DNA of 64,000 bases from contig CM055113.1 of assembly GCA_029204225.1 (NCBI GenBank), positions 6,046,647 to 6,110,646 of the forward strand, in the 5' to 3' direction. A model generated the notes under the pieces. The model had not been told where the DNA came from. It saw nothing but the letters and a program-made list of their open reading frames with translations, and ran no database searches. The translations under genes and the position numbers were made by a program. Every line of letters starts with the position of its first letter. Position 1 is the first letter of the stretch. This document shows, piece after piece, positions 36,491 to 49,094 of the stretch. Source of the stretch: Diphasiastrum complanatum. Lineage: Eukaryota; Streptophyta; Lycopodiopsida; Lycopodiales; Lycopodiaceae.

Positions 36491-36787
36491 GCAGAGCGGA
36501 TACTGTACTGTGACATCTGACGGCTGTGGGGATTAGATTGCCAGCCTGGGAATGGGGTACGAGGAGAGCCATGGATTGGCCGCGTGTATTTATGGCGATG
36601 GTGGAAGTAGTATTAAGGACAGATTTGTTGGAAAAATTTCTTCTTTTTTCTTTGGATTTGATTCAAAATTTCACTCAATCCTGTGTGAAAGATCTTGGCT
36701 ATGGCCTCTGATGATGAAGCTGTACATTTCTCAGTGACTGCATTCATCTTTTGAGCTCAATATGACCTGTTTTTTGGCCTGGAATTA

Positions 36788-37303
36788 TCAGCTTTTCTGG
36801 TGTTATCAGCACCCTATCTCCTGAGTATTTTGACAGCTTTTTTTTTGTGGGTTTTCTTGTGTAATCATCACCATGTGTCTTTGAGTATTTTGAGTTTTTG
36901 TGTTGTGGGTTTTCTTCTGCAATAATCACCATATCTGCTGAGTACATTGAGTTTTTTTTGTGGGTTTTCTTGTGTAATCATCCCATATGTCTTTGAGTAT
37001 TTTGAGTTTTTGTGTTGTGGGTTTTCTTCTGTAATAATCACCATATCTCCTGAGTACATTGAGTTTTCTTTTGTGGGTTTTTCTTGTGTAATCATAGTAT
37101 TTTGAGTTTTTGTGTTGTGGGTTTGCATCTGTAATAATCACCATATCTCCTTGAGTTTTTTTGTGGGTTTTTGTTGTGTGATCATTACCATATCTTTTTG
37201 AGGATTTTTTGTGGGTTTTGTTCCGTAATCATTCCCCTATGTCTTGAGTATTTTGGGTTTCTTCTATTGTGGGTTTTTTTCCTGTAATCATCACCATATT
37301 TTG
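36788..37303 (+). repeat. Leader minisatellite of the AFP/NINJA-like gene, about ten 45-58-bp units
   Basis: Units follow the pattern TAATCATCACCATAT...GAGTATTTTGAG...TTGTGGGTTTTCTTGTG. The first six units alternate between two subtypes (TCTTTGAGTATTTTGAGTTT and CTCCTGAGTACATTGAGTTT), giving a ~113-bp higher-order repeat. Later units are shorter and irregular. The start codon is preceded by TTTGGCATTCAG, a possible acceptor, so the array may lie in a leader intron or 5' UTR. Confidence 0.85.
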
Positions 37304-37333
37304 TGTGTTCTTTGTGTGATTTGGCATTCAGCC

Positions 37334-39696
37334 ATGGTGACAGATGAAGATGCATGTGATCTGGAGCTGGATCTGGAGCTGTGTCTGGGAATCAGGCCCA
37401 AAGGAGGGAACAAATCCTTAGACAATGGCGGTCATGGCAGAGATAGGGTTGCAGATAGATCACAGCGGTGTGAAAATGGAAGGGAAATGAGTATTGCTTG
37501 GGGTATTGGTGTTGATCCGCCGCCGCAGATCAGATTTGATTGTGACGAGCACAGTGCAGAATTTCGTCAGAAATCTTGTTGCAGCGAGGTCGATGATTTG
37601 CTCGAGTTTCATCAGAGAGTGAGGAACATGTCTGCAAAGACAGCAGCAGCCTCGGTGGAGCTGCTGCATGTTGCAGGATATGTCTCTCCCGCTTCTTCTG
37701 CATTGCCTCGGTTAGTTTCTGATGAAACTGGACGATTGGCTAGCGCCTCTGTGGATGCAGAGCCGCGGAAGGGTGTTGTTTATCTGCAGTATGGGGTTGA
37801 TCAGCAACGGAAAAGAGAGCTGCATGTGCAGAAGCGGCAAGCTGAGAGGAAGAAACGGAAGTTGCTACTCGTGGGCGAACAGAAGCAGCACAAACTGCTG
37901 GACACGAGCAAGCCTTTTCCCGGTTCTCTGGAGACTCAAAAATCTGAGAAGGATTATGACATAGAGGACCAGGATGAAGGAACATCTGAAGGATTGCTTG
38001 AGAGAAAAAGTAGCAAGTCATCATTGGCATCGCACTTGGAAAAAATGGAGGAAAAGCAGGCAATTATGCAGGACGAAAGAACTCAGTTTAAGGATTTTCA
38101 ACGTGCTTCGCAGAGGGAGCAATACAGAGCTATGACAGACAAAGAAGGTATGCAGGGATTCAAACCAAAGGAGCATGATGAAGCTAAGAGGCCAACGGAA
38201 TCTAGCTCAGATCATAAATCTTCACAGGTGACTGAAGAGCCGAATAAGTTAGAAACAGCTCAATGGATTCAAAAGTTTCATGAGCTACGTAAAATGATGA
38301 ACCCTGTTGATTCATCCAGTCAGAACAAAATTCCGGCCTCAGATGTAACATCGGATGTTTGTCCAAGCATTTCTGAAAAACACTTTAGAAATGGAGAACA
38401 GGTGCATGCTTCACCCAAAAAGCTGGAAATTTCCGTGGACGATCATAAGAAAGATGTTAGGAACAATGGTTTGAACAGTAAAGATTTGAAGCTCCTGAAA
38501 GACGAGATCAGTGCAAGAAATGAAAGCCAAGACTCACCTGTAGCTGGCCTGCATGTAGAAGCAGCCACTGCACCTTTTTCCTTGCCAACTACCGCTTCTT
38601 TCATTCACAACCCTTTTAGCTTGCCAATGTATTTTTCCAGCGTTAACGGTGTCTCATATCCAGTACCCTATTTCATTCCCTATCTAGCAGCTCGCACATA
38701 TGGCGAAAGTTCCTTCACCTCATATCAGTTGCCTACCCTACCAGCAGGTGGCACACCATTTCAGATGGCTGCATCACAAACGACTTCAAGCTGTCAAACT
38801 CCAGTTCTACAGCCAACTCCTGTGAGATGTCCTGTAGTTTCCAGAACAAAGCAAAGTGATAGCCCTGGTCGGAGCCGACAGCAGGAAAGATGTTCTCAAG
38901 GTGATCTCTTACTCTCTTTCTGCGTCATTTTGTTTGTTGAAATTTGTTCACATTAAGATAGAATTTTTTTCCTGTACATCTCAATCACAGAACAAGTCGA
39001 ACGCTCTCGTACTTTTCAGCAACCATAGTACCGTGTGGTTAGAAGAGCATGACCTGCATATGATACTCATGCTGACATTAACTTCTTTTCTGTGCAGGTG
39101 CGGCTGCCTTTTTACCAAAGGAAACACAGACACGTTTCCCTTCTAAACCACCACAATCAGGAGCTATTTCCTCTGAATCCAGAGGAATGAGCTGGCTGGA
39201 TCAGGCTGATTCACATGCCTTGTCTGGGACCACCTCAGGAGTTCCAGAAGAAGCAGCGGCTTCTGAGCCTGCGCATTCTGGGAAGTCCAGTTCCTCAAGT
39301 GGAGTGTATCAATCAGCTCATGGGGAGACTGTTGAGAGTTGTCCTAGCAAAAGTGCTGGGGAAATGAATGATCAAGCTAATCAGAGGACCGATCAGGAAA
39401 CAACTACAGAGACAGGAGGAGTTGGCAGAAATTGCAACCAGGAGTCAACCCACAAAGGGATCCCTTCAACTGTTGCTCCATTTGTATCCACCACAGTTAA
39501 TGGTAACACCATCACTGGAGTTCTATACACATACAGCAAGGGTGAGGTGAAAATCTGCTGTAAATGTCATGGCTTGTATATGAATGCGCGGGAATTTGTT
39601 ATTCATGCAGGGGGTGTTGATAGCCCACACCCCGAAAGAAGCATACTAGTGAACCTTTTTTCTTTTACAGATCCATCACCAGCAGTGCAAGATTAG
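37334..39696 (+). CDS. AFP/NINJA-family transcriptional repressor adaptor, two exons
   Basis: Members bind ABI5-type bZIPs (AFP) or JAZ proteins (NINJA) and recruit the TOPLESS corepressor in the nucleus to limit abscisic acid or jasmonate responses. Exon 1 is 37,334-38,900 (donor TCTCAAG|GTGATC). Exon 2 is 39,098-39,696 (acceptor TCTGTGCAG). The 197-bp phase-1 intron joins in frame to give 721 codons, longer than the usual 300-520. The N terminus has an EAR motif at residues 10-18 (LELDLELCL) followed by the family's GIRPKGG. A basic nuclear-localisation block (KRELHVQKRQAERKKRK) lies near residue 160. The long middle is Ser/Lys/Glu-rich and low complexity. The C domain (TVNGNTITGVLYTYSKGEVK, CKCHGLYMNAREFVIHAGG) lies near residues 650-710. 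An upstream in-frame ATG at 37,244 lies in the minisatellite and is disfavoured. The domain set does not decide between AFP and NINJA; the ABRE-rich upstream region leans to AFP. Confidence 0.9.
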
Positions 39697-40587
39697 CTGG
39701 TTTTACTGAATATCCATTTTCCAGTTTCCATCAGGCAATTTTTTATTCTGCATGGCAATTCAGGTGGATTGTTTGTTTCCAGTTCTGATTAGTTCACCCC
39801 AACATTTGAGAAGAAAGAAAGGCACATTATTGACCTAAGGTTAATTATGCCTCTTTTCCACAGGAATGTTTTGGAAAGAGTGGTGAATAACTTAATGTCA
39901 GTGAAAGTTTTTGATTCCAAAATCAACTCCAATATGTTGAGTGGAGCTTATATTGTATGTGGTGCTTTTCAAATTGTGTTTTTTTTGGCTGCTTATTGCA
40001 TGCTCCGGGATGTAATAAAAAACTGAAAACCTCGAGAAATCTATATCACAATGGATCTTCTCCAAAAATGGCTACCTAGCTGTCCATGCTTTCAAAAATC
40101 AACATTTGGGAATTTGACAGGTAGGGAAAATGAATCCATAGACAATTAGCTTGAAGCACAAATTGGATCTGGTGATTTCATGATCTAGCAAAATGTATAT
40201 TGCTGACCACTTATGGGTTATCAGTGGTGGTTTCATTTCTTGCACTCCATTATGCAAGCTTGTGTTCTTTTTCACAAGATCTTTAGCTCTTTTTGCGAGG
40301 TGTTTGGCTAACTTGCAATAAAAGGAAAGTTTTAAGGAGTCAAATGCTTATCTCAAAAGAAATAAATAACACCATATCTCATTGCAAGCACATAAGAATA
40401 GGAGGAAGATGAAGAGTTTTGTTTTTGTAAACACGGAATAAACTTTCAAAAGACGGAAGACTTTTCGATATTCCATCCAAAGTTCTTTTTTGTAAACACA
40501 CAAATAAACTTTCAAAAGATAGAAGATTTTTCTATATTCCATTTCACCAATTGAAGTTCCCAAAGGTCAAGGGTGCACGCACGCATA

Positions 40588-40625
<38 letters not shown>

Positions 40626-40905
40626 ACCTCACTTTATGGCTATTTCTTTCCCATACCAAACAAACCCTTACAAAACTCGAAGAAACTCTTAAAAATGAAA
40701 AAATTTCAATCTCCTACGTTCCTCTCTTGCCATGGTGATTTTATACCTTGCTTTTGTTTCTAGAAAATTCTCTTTAGAACTTTTAGAGAGAGTGTGTTCT
40801 CTCACTTCAAGTGCTTTTCAACAGATTTTCAAATGCCCTTCAAAGACATTTTAGGGCAAACGTGGACCAATGACAACCTCTGAAATGCCTTTTCTCTACA
40901 ACATC

Positions 40906-40993
<88 letters not shown>

Positions 40994-41774
40994 GCGCGAA
41001 CAAGCTTCACGAATATTGCATTAGCCCAAAAGATAATAAAAGACAAAAAAAATAAGCTCCAACTAAAATTACTAAATGAGCACCAATTCCGAGTCATAAA
41101 GTAATAGTTCCTTGCATGAATTGCGACTGAATCACTTACAATGGGCTTCAAAACTAGATTAGATCTAAGGTGGAGTTTCACCAAGGGCTAGTCTATGAAT
41201 ACTAAGACGGGAACACTAAAGGAACCTTTCGAGAATGTCCAACAAGGGGCAAACACTAGACTAAACAAAAAAGTAGCTTCGATCTACCTTTAGAAGTCCT
41301 AATTATTGCCCTTTTGAGTACATACATTTCTTCAGCTCAATAAGTAATGTGTTCGAAGGTCACGTGGGACTTGTGTATACCTCTCTCATCTTCCAAACAT
41401 TGCCCTCAATGTGGACACTAAAAAAGAGAGCATATAGTGTTCGGGAAACTTTTTTGAGGTTTCCCTCAAAAATCCCATATCTTCAGGAGTATTTCGGCTA
41501 CTACCAGGGGATATGTTTCTACTTGCCGGTTTTCCTTTATAAAATCTCAAATTTATCACATAAAAAATCCTACAAAATTTTGTAGTTGTCGATTTTTGGG
41601 AAAAGATGTCGGTTCCATTCCTTAAGAATGTCGGCTTTCCCGAACACTGGCATATAGTAATATTGCTAGAATTCATGATATAGAAGCATTTAGTGTCGCA
41701 TAATGTCCAAGAGTTCATGATGGCCACAAGAGCCTTGGCTTGATCATGTAAGAGTGGTGTGTGTGAGTATATCA
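39697..41774. other. 3' flank and intergenic stretch with microsatellites
   Basis: Probable 3' UTR to about 40,020, where AATAAAAAACTG is a candidate poly(A) signal. (CT)n lies at 40,590-40,622. A compound (CT)n(CA)n(CG)3 tract lies at 40,911-40,998. Nothing else recognised. Confidence 0.55.
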
Positions 41775-42490
41775 ATAGATTTCAATTTGGCCTCATTAAT
41801 AGAATGACCACCCCATTGTACTTAGAATTAAATTTGGTGTCTCCTTTGACTTTGACTAACACAAACCTTAAGTATGGCAGTGGGGAGGAAAGGGAATAGC
41901 TAGGAGCAAGATCTGCATGGTTACTAACCACAATTCTCACAAGGTTAACATGAAAGATGCCACAAAAATGAGTTTTAATTGATATTTGAAAGAGAGAAGC
42001 AATTGGGCTAAGCTTTTCCACAAGTCAAAATGGTCCATAGTAGTACAAACTTCTTTGTCTAAAATGGCAAATTTGTGTTAGCAACCTTACATGAACATTT
42101 TGGCCTTCCTCAGCTTCAACAAATTGTTAGTGTTTCAAGAATAGCTTGTACTTTTGTTGGGTACATTGTAGTTTGTTTTTTGCCCTCAAAATAGTTTTTC
42201 ATGTTTCAAAAATAAATGTAGCCAAATAATTGGTAAATTGTTAAGATGCATGAGTATGTCTGTTCATGGAGTGTAGCCATAAGGCAAAATGAATGGAGGA
42301 ACAATTGTGCTATTGCTAACAAAACTATTGTAACTATACTTTGTTAAACTTACAAATTTGTCCCAATCACGTCAAAAAGGAAACACAAATAAACGTAAAT
42401 AGTCTTCAAGTATGTTGTTCAAAACCTCATATTGACTATCAAACCTAGAATGACAAGTTTTTCCGTTTTCATAAAAATGCATTTGAGCTA
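41775..42490 (-). pseudogene. Ty3/gypsy integrase remnant
   Basis: Read on minus, EVLNNILEDYLRLFVF, DWDKFVSLTKYSYN and PFILPYGYTP match the C-terminal half of the gypsy integrase core (after the catalytic Glu). After frame breaks, YYYGPF, LVEKLSPIA and IFHVNLVRIV follow, the integrase C-terminal SH3-like domain (usual GPF..VEKV...Y.L.LP...IHPVFHVS.L). No chromodomain was seen after it. The element is otherwise missing. Confidence 0.75.
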
Positions 42491-42739
42491 GATTTTATAA
42501 GTATGAAGTCATATCTAACTTTTGCTTTCTAGTCAGCAGTGATTTAAATCAAATCGCTACATTTTTTATTGCCAATTTTCATAGTAATCGCTAGTTGAGT
42601 ACAAGGGCTTCAAATTCATCTATTCTTGATATGTGATCTCTTGTAAGTGTTTAGGATATTTCGTAAGCTCAAGGTTAGGTTTTATGCATATCATCTGCAT
42701 TTTGTCAAGTTTGATCTAGATATTAATGTTATAGTCAAA

Positions 42740-42960
42740 ATGGCACCTCCTGGCAACATAGTCTTGTGAACAAGTGATGGATTGAAATTTTGTAGTTATT
42801 CTATTTGAAAAATTAGGATGGAATCATTGTTGGTGGTACTTGATGAATGTGTCCAATGAATTCATTATGGAGTTGGAGCAAGCCACTATAGCAAAAGAGG
42901 TTTGGAACACATTATAAAGGCTCTATGAATCAATGAATATTACTTTAAAGAGTCAAGGAC
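42740..42960 (+). pseudogene. Ty1/copia gag N-terminal fragment
   Basis: The ATG at 42,740 gives MAPPGNIVL, then after stops KIRMESLLVVLDE and EVWNTL-like and LYESMNITLKS segments in shifted frames, the expected order in UBN2 gag. It ends where repeat X copy 2 begins. Confidence 0.5.
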
Positions 42961-42966
42961 ATGCAC

Positions 42967-43800
42967 CTACCTTGTCTAAACTCCATTTAGTGTGTTCTGG
43001 GCCTCACAAGGATATAAGTCACTTTCAGGTCACGTCCAGTATGACGTGGCATAACTAACAACTTGTTTCACTGGAGTATCGTGTATCCAAGACTAGGAGT
43101 ATATTGTATCCTATGTACTGGTCATGGACATAACAGATATTGTGTACATCACAAAATCAAAACTAAGTCTTGGCAATTGAGAGTTTTTAGAGTCTGGCAC
43201 TTTCACAAAATTGCAAAACATGTGACCCACCCCACCTTTAATAAAGCACAATTAAGCACAAATCTTAGAGAAAAAGGTGAAGGCCTCAAGTATTCATTTG
43301 TTTGCAAACTTTAGCAAGTGCTCTATATATCGCACTATATTGCATTTTCTTGAATGCAAATGTTGAAATTGTAGCAAAATAAGTCCAATAGATCCTAGAA
43401 ATGATGGAGAAAGCACCTAAGCCAATCACAATCATAAAGCTAGATTAAAAGACAATGCATCAAATTCTAGCTATCTTGGCTTGAACTACACAAATTGTCA
43501 TGCAAATTCCTTCACACGTATGACTGTGCGGCCTACTCAAACCTAAGTATAGTACCAACACCCTATGATTCTTCTAATGATTACAAAAAACCAAATGCCA
43601 ATAGCAATCATCAAGCAAATTGTAGAGCAAAACTACTCATGAAGGAAGATTTCAAATTTACTCATAATTGGATGGCAAATCCATCACTGTGTATACATTA
43701 GTGCCTCAAATCTGAGCATTTAGGGCTATCTTTGATCCAATTTTGACCTAGCCCTAGTGTCTAACCTAATAAGTCATAGGATCCACCTTAATTGTGGGCC
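42967..43800 (+). repeat. Dispersed direct repeat X, copy 2
   Basis: Matches 30,248-30,770 in two blocks with an extra segment of about 400 bp (43,088-43,494) between them. In this copy the related LTR lies to the right in plus orientation; in copy 1 it lies to the left in minus orientation. Confidence 0.75.
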
Positions 43801-44116
43801 AAAATCTTGAGATCCCAAAACAAGGTAAAATTTGATATTTTTAGCTCCTAGAAAATCTCTAACCTATCTATGCACATTTTGGCCTCATTCCAAAGGTGTC
43901 ATTACAAAGCTGGGTTAGGAATAAGACTTATGAAAAGTATCCTATGCTTGTTGGCACATGTGACATCCCACATCATGGCCTTTTTACAATTTACAAGTGG
44001 TAGAACCAAACTTGCTTGTGTAAATTTAACACTCTTCACAACTAGTTTGTAGATAACATAGTCTTGCTTATCAGTTGATTGGTTGAAGCTTGTCTCTTGC
44101 TTGCGTGTTGGCATGT

Positions 44117-44452
44117 CAACAATCCTTGGTCATCCAATTCTATGAATAGTTGGTCCAATCATAGGACTCTATTCTAGGTGAATCTATGTATAGGGAACAT
44201 AGGGCTATGCATGGCTGTGTGCTCAGAATGCTTTTGGCTCTATATCATGGGTCCAAACTCGCCCCACTCATCATCATGGTTCTTGATTCATTGCCAGGCT
44301 CTCACTCTACATCATTCTTCTTGTTCCTTGGCTTGGGGGTGAGGCTTATAGAGATTGATTGGATGCTTCTACTTGGTTGGGTAGTTTCTCCATAGTGTGT
44401 TATCCTTTTGTGTTTCGGATTTGTAAGCAGGATCTAAGGAGCTTCCCTTACA
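44117..44452 (+). repeat. 5' LTR, about 336 bp
   Basis: Begins TGTCAACAATCC and ends GCTTCCCTTACA, followed after one base by a perfect primer binding site. A collinear inverted relative is at 29,892-30,231. A TATA-like GGCTCTATATCATGG lies near 44,240. Confidence 0.8.
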
Positions 44453-44453
44453 G

Positions 44454-44465
44454 TGGTATCAGAGC
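44454..44465 (+). other. Primer binding site, exact initiator Met tRNA match
   Basis: TGGTATCAGAGC, the canonical 12 bases, one base after the LTR end. Confidence 0.9.
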
Positions 44466-45475
44466 AAGGCTTACAAGTTTGGAGAGGTGGTGCTTTTCAT
44501 CGGAGCTTGGTGGTATTCAACTAGTATTCTCATCCAAGGAGAGGAGCAAGGTTGCAAGTTGGTGGATCTTCCCAAATTCAATTTGCATGTTCCATATCTC
44601 TCTCTCAAATTCATTGTGGTTTATGGTGAATTGTGCTAGGAAATCAATTTTGGTGTCTTTTTTGGAGTTTTAGCATGTGTAGCTCAAAACTAGTGAAGGA
44701 TCTGAAATTTCCAGCAAGTTAATTCACTTTGAAGTAGTTGAAATTCAGTTTGCATGTTGGATCTTCCCATGTATTTGGATTCTAGGCTCTTTTGTGGCCA
44801 AATTTGGCTTGTTTTCCATGATTTTGGCACAAAATGGAGGGTAGAATTCAAAATCTAGCAAGATCAGGTTAATTGATTGGTTGTAACTCTATATTTTGGA
44901 TTGCATGTGGATTTGGAAAACGTTCTTGCTATTAATTTCCAATTGGGCATGGTGAAAAAACCTAGAAAGGGCTAAAATTCATTGTTTTTGCTTGTTTTTT
45001 CATGAAATTAATGGTAGGAGGTTGTTGAACATCAATTGAAGCTGTGAAACATGAATCATAGTCTTTTGAAGCTATCCTAGAAGTTAGAGCCAAGAATTCC
45101 AGCAATTGGGTTTGTAGGAAGTCAAAAAGTGTCAAAAATTGACCAATTTTGGTGAATTTTGGGGATGGATTTCTCTAAATCCATAAGGGAATCATTCTGG
45201 ATTTTTTCTAGCGCATGTTTTGTATTCCTTTATACCTTCCCAGCAAGCTATCAGAACTGTAAATTGATGGGTAGAGGCTTATGTTTCAATTCCATCAAGT
45301 TTGTAGCCATTTTGACTTCTATTCTCAGCCCATACTGCTTCATAGGATCTATATGAAGGCTTCATGGAACTCTTAGAGACCATTTAAGACTGTTTGGATA
45401 TCACTTTTAGGCTTGGTTGAGTGTTTGCATGTTTTTGGACATATTGGTCTTGAAAAAGAACGCCCTCCTACATCT
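44466..45475 (+). other. Retroelement leader sequence
   Basis: Non-coding sequence following the primer binding site. It is unrelated to the leader of the minus-strand gypsy copy, whose similarity to this locus begins only at about 45,476. Confidence 0.5.
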
Positions 45476-47900
45476 TAATTGGCTATTCTGAACTCGCACG
45501 TGTGAGTCCTAGGTGGTAGGCTGATGTGGCAAGTGTCTTGTTCACTAAGTCTCCCTCTGTACTGAGCTTTACAACACCCAATTTGGTGTCATGTAGCCAA
45601 AGATATGAGCATCTAAAGTTTTGCAATTTTGTGAGCAAAATTGGTAAAATTTCCAATTGTTCTGATTGCATGCATGACTATTTTGAGGTACTGTGCTTGC
45701 ATGGAATGTCTGCATGTGGTTTCTCAGAGTGATTCTGACATGCATGAGTAGTTTAGATCTATTTTGAGTGGTCATACGCATGTACTCTGACGGTTAGATA
45801 CAAAACTGGATTTTATAGCTGACAATTTCTGTAGAACTGAATTTTTACGTAAAATTCCATACAGTAAAAAATCAGTTTAATGTCGCATGTCTTGCATGCC
45901 CGAGGGACATTATCAGAGTAAAATTAAGAATCGAACAGTGAATCAAATTTTCAATTTCGATTGCTTGATAACTGATTGTGATTTTTTATGAATTTTTAAA
46001 AAACGTAAAAAAAAAAATTAAAAGTGCGAAAACTCAAAATTTTTAGTTTTTTCCAGTTTCTTAGAATGTCTATGAAATTGACTAAAGATAGTGATTTGAC
46101 CATGCTGGAGTGAATTTCAGTCAGTTTTTGGTCAATAGTACTTCACTATGAGTTAATCTGTTATTAACTTAATTTAGTAATTTTCAGGATAGATATATTG
46201 AGATGGCCGAAGAAACTGCAAATCCGGGTGCACCATCTTATATGGTGATTTGTTACAGTTGAGTACGACACTCAATGATATGAATAATCGTAATCTGACG
46301 AGAGATCAACAAATGGAGGTCATGTTGATGTCTTCACCCAATTTCGGTTTTCAACCGAAGGTTTATATGGATGAGAAGAAGGAGAAGAAACCTGAGGTCA
46401 TCAAGGACTGGCTGGCCAAGTGGAGTAGTTACTTCAATCTGCACGGTGTTCCTGATGAGAAGAAAATTGAAAGTGTCATGTTGTTCTTACGCGACAAAGC
46501 GTCATCGTGGTGGCGAGATTTACTGGTGAAGCCAAATACTTGGGCGGCATTTGCGAAAGTTTTCAAGAAAGATTTTGTAGTTGCTGATGACGTGGCCTAC
46601 TACCTGAAGTTCGTGAACTGCAAGATGGGTACAAAGTGTTTAGACTCTTATATCTAGGAATTCATGGACCTATGGAATAGGGTTCCATCATTCGATGCGA
46701 AGTTGGCACTTTGGCAGTTTGTCCTAGGTTTGTCAGCCGACCATCAGACCGAATGCAGGTGAAATGTGCTTCAAAGCCTCGAGGATGCGTTTCGGATTGC
46801 AAAAGCATATGATTCCACAGTAGTGGCATCTAGGAAGCAGTTTGTGCAAATTCCAACCACTTTGAAAACCAAGAAGGGTAAGAAGTGCGGTCTAGACCAA
46901 GCAAAATATTTTGACGAATCAGATCAAGCAGCATCGGAAGCCAAGAAGCCGAAGAGAAAGAGATTCAAGAAATCTATGTCCCGGGAAAGGCTAAAAGAGA
47001 GAACTTATGTTTTGTCTGTAAGAAGCCTGGACACATGATGAAATTTTGTCCAGAAAGGAAGAAAGTGTCTGCTCACATGATTGAAATCTCAGGAGGCAAT
47101 GATAAGACTTTGGAAATTAGCCTGACTGATTGTGAGTGTGAATGTTCTTTTAGTACTACTTCTTTCTTGCCTAATGAACTTTTTCATTTAATTGGCACAG
47201 TTAAAGATCAAGAAGTGAGTATTTTATTGGACAGTGGTTCAACTCATAATTATATTAATTCTCGTCTTGTGCAGAAACTCAGCTTGGAAACTGAAGCCAG
47301 CAATCATAGATATAAAGTTTATCTAGCTTCAGGAGCAGAGTTGGAGACTTGAAACATGAAAGTCCCGAAGCTCCCAGTTTTGATGCAAGGACACACAAAA
47401 TTAGTTAATTTTCATGTTTTAGACCTAGCTCGTACTGATTTAACCTTAGGTTATAAATGGTTATTTAGTAAATCGCCTTCTCTGTTAATTGATTTTGAGA
47501 AGCATGTTCTCACTTTCAAGGAGGGTGATAAGGTAGTTACATTATTTGGCAGTAATTTTGTACGTCCGTTGGATCAGATTTCTATAGTTAATAAATTGGA
47601 AACATTGGATGATTTTGAGTATGAAGTTTTTTCAATTTGTGCTATTTCAATTGTGGATGTTCTTGAAATGAATCTAAATGGTTGTGAATTCTCAGCAATT
47701 CTTAACTCAGTAAATTTAGATCATGAACAAGTAGTGAAAGAATAGATCATAAATGAATTTAGGGATGTTTTTCCATCTGAATTACCTCATGGTTTACCAC
47801 CGTCTAGGTCAGTAGACCACATGATTGAGTTAATACTAGGAAGTCAACCTGTCTCTAGACAACCTTATAGATTCTCTCAGAAAGAGGAGATAGAGATTTC
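45476..47900 (+). pseudogene. Ty3/gypsy gag-protease-RT start, plus-strand copy
   Basis: Leader 45,476-46,202 is followed by an ATG at 46,203 (MAEETANPGAPSYMV), capsid (DWLAKWSSYFNLHGVPDEK), an intact zinc knuckle in a shifted frame (CFVCKKPGHMMKFC near 47,005) and retropepsin VSILLDSGSTHNYINS. The RT approach follows (DVFPSELPHGLPPSRSVDH, QPYRFSQKE). Stops at 46,655, 46,759, 47,036 and 47,350 and frame shifts inactivate it. Similarity ends at about 47,900, before the RT catalytic motif. Compared with the 11.3-12.7 kb copy this one keeps the zinc knuckle and extends further 3'. Confidence 0.88.
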
Positions 47901-49094
47901 AAATCAAAGAGAAAACTATCTGAGGATTTGTGAAAAAGTGTTGTTGCTTCGGTAAGACTATAAAAAACTGGGAATTTCTCAGAAGAACAGTAAACTGATG
48001 ATAAACAAACAGATGGAAGGAAGGGTGGTGGTGACACCGGTAGATGGTGTGGACGATAGACATGAGAATGGGCGCAAAAGTATGGCAAGAGGTTGGTTGA
48101 AGAAGGAGACTGATTTTCCAATGCTTGTGTTTCCCTTTTTTGAAGGATCTTCATCATGACTGGAATACTTCTTCTGATTGAGTCTCTTCGAATTACCCAT
48201 CTGTCGTCTTTAGCCTTGTCTTTTCACATTTGACTTGTGACCTTGGTTGTCGACCTTGCTGATGTTGTTGCAGGCAGCGTAACTACTCCAGTGGATCCAA
48301 GCAAATCCACTCTCTCTCCCCCCCCAAAAAAATTTTTTTTGTTGGTGGGGATGTTGTTGCTGGTAACTATTCATGCTCAAGATTGGGTCGACGTGTGAAC
48401 ACGTAGTTGGAACTCGTTGAACATGCGACTGGACTAAAGATTGAACAAATTTTAACTAAATTTTTTTCGATCTTGCTGTAGTTGACTCAAGAAATAATAT
48501 GGAAATGAGATGCAGGAATCATCTCTAATTTGACATGGATTTCTCATAATTCTCAAAAATCCTAAACTATTGTACAAGAAAATCTAAAGATGGATAGATG
48601 AATGTGTTCTTGAGATGCTCTACGGAAGACTCTCGTGCAGTAGGTATTTCTCATGCAAAAATCAATCACACACTAGGAATGAAGAGCAACAAGGGAATAA
48701 ACAAACTGTACATAGAGTGAGAACTGTAGTGCACTTGTCAAACAAAGCTTGCATTCATCAACATTGATAATGTACCTTGACAATTGCAATATTCCTTTTG
48801 TTTTGTAGAGTAATGAGACTTACTCTGACATGCCCTTGTCAAAACAAGGCAGGGTTGGTTACACTAAAATCTACCATCATTGATAGCAGATGTTGTAAGA
48901 TAAGTTATACGGTGGGAGGGTGGCTGTTGCAATGTAGTTCGGAAGGTGATTTGTTTGCGAGTGTATGTGGAGGCAGTTTGAAGGTGAAGTGTATGTGGAT
49001 GAATGCGGTTGTTTGCGACGGAAAGAGATGGAGGTGGAGGTGGTCCGTAAGTTGAGGAACACCTTGTGTTGCGATTTAATGGAGTGCTCTGATT
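47901..49094. other. Unassigned stretch
   Basis: Minus-strand open frames of 73-100 codons at 47,855-48,200 (Ser/Pro/Leu-rich) have no family signature. Nothing else recognised. Confidence 0.4.

Noticed and set aside
36744-37144. Minus-strand frames with repeated NPQHKNSKYSK peptides
   Set aside because: Antisense translation of the leader minisatellite; the repeat is better explained as DNA-level amplification.
37244-37333. Upstream ATG at 37,244 as start of the AFP/NINJA-like protein
   Set aside because: The added 30 residues are translated from minisatellite DNA and unlike the family, whose proteins begin shortly before the EAR motif.
41386-41775. 129-codon minus-strand frame
   Set aside because: No recognisable motif; it lies next to gypsy integrase debris and is probably chance or retroelement remnant.
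47855-48200. Minus-strand Ser/Pro-rich frames as a gene
   Set aside because: No domain or splice context, and part of the frame overlaps antisense gypsy RT sequence.
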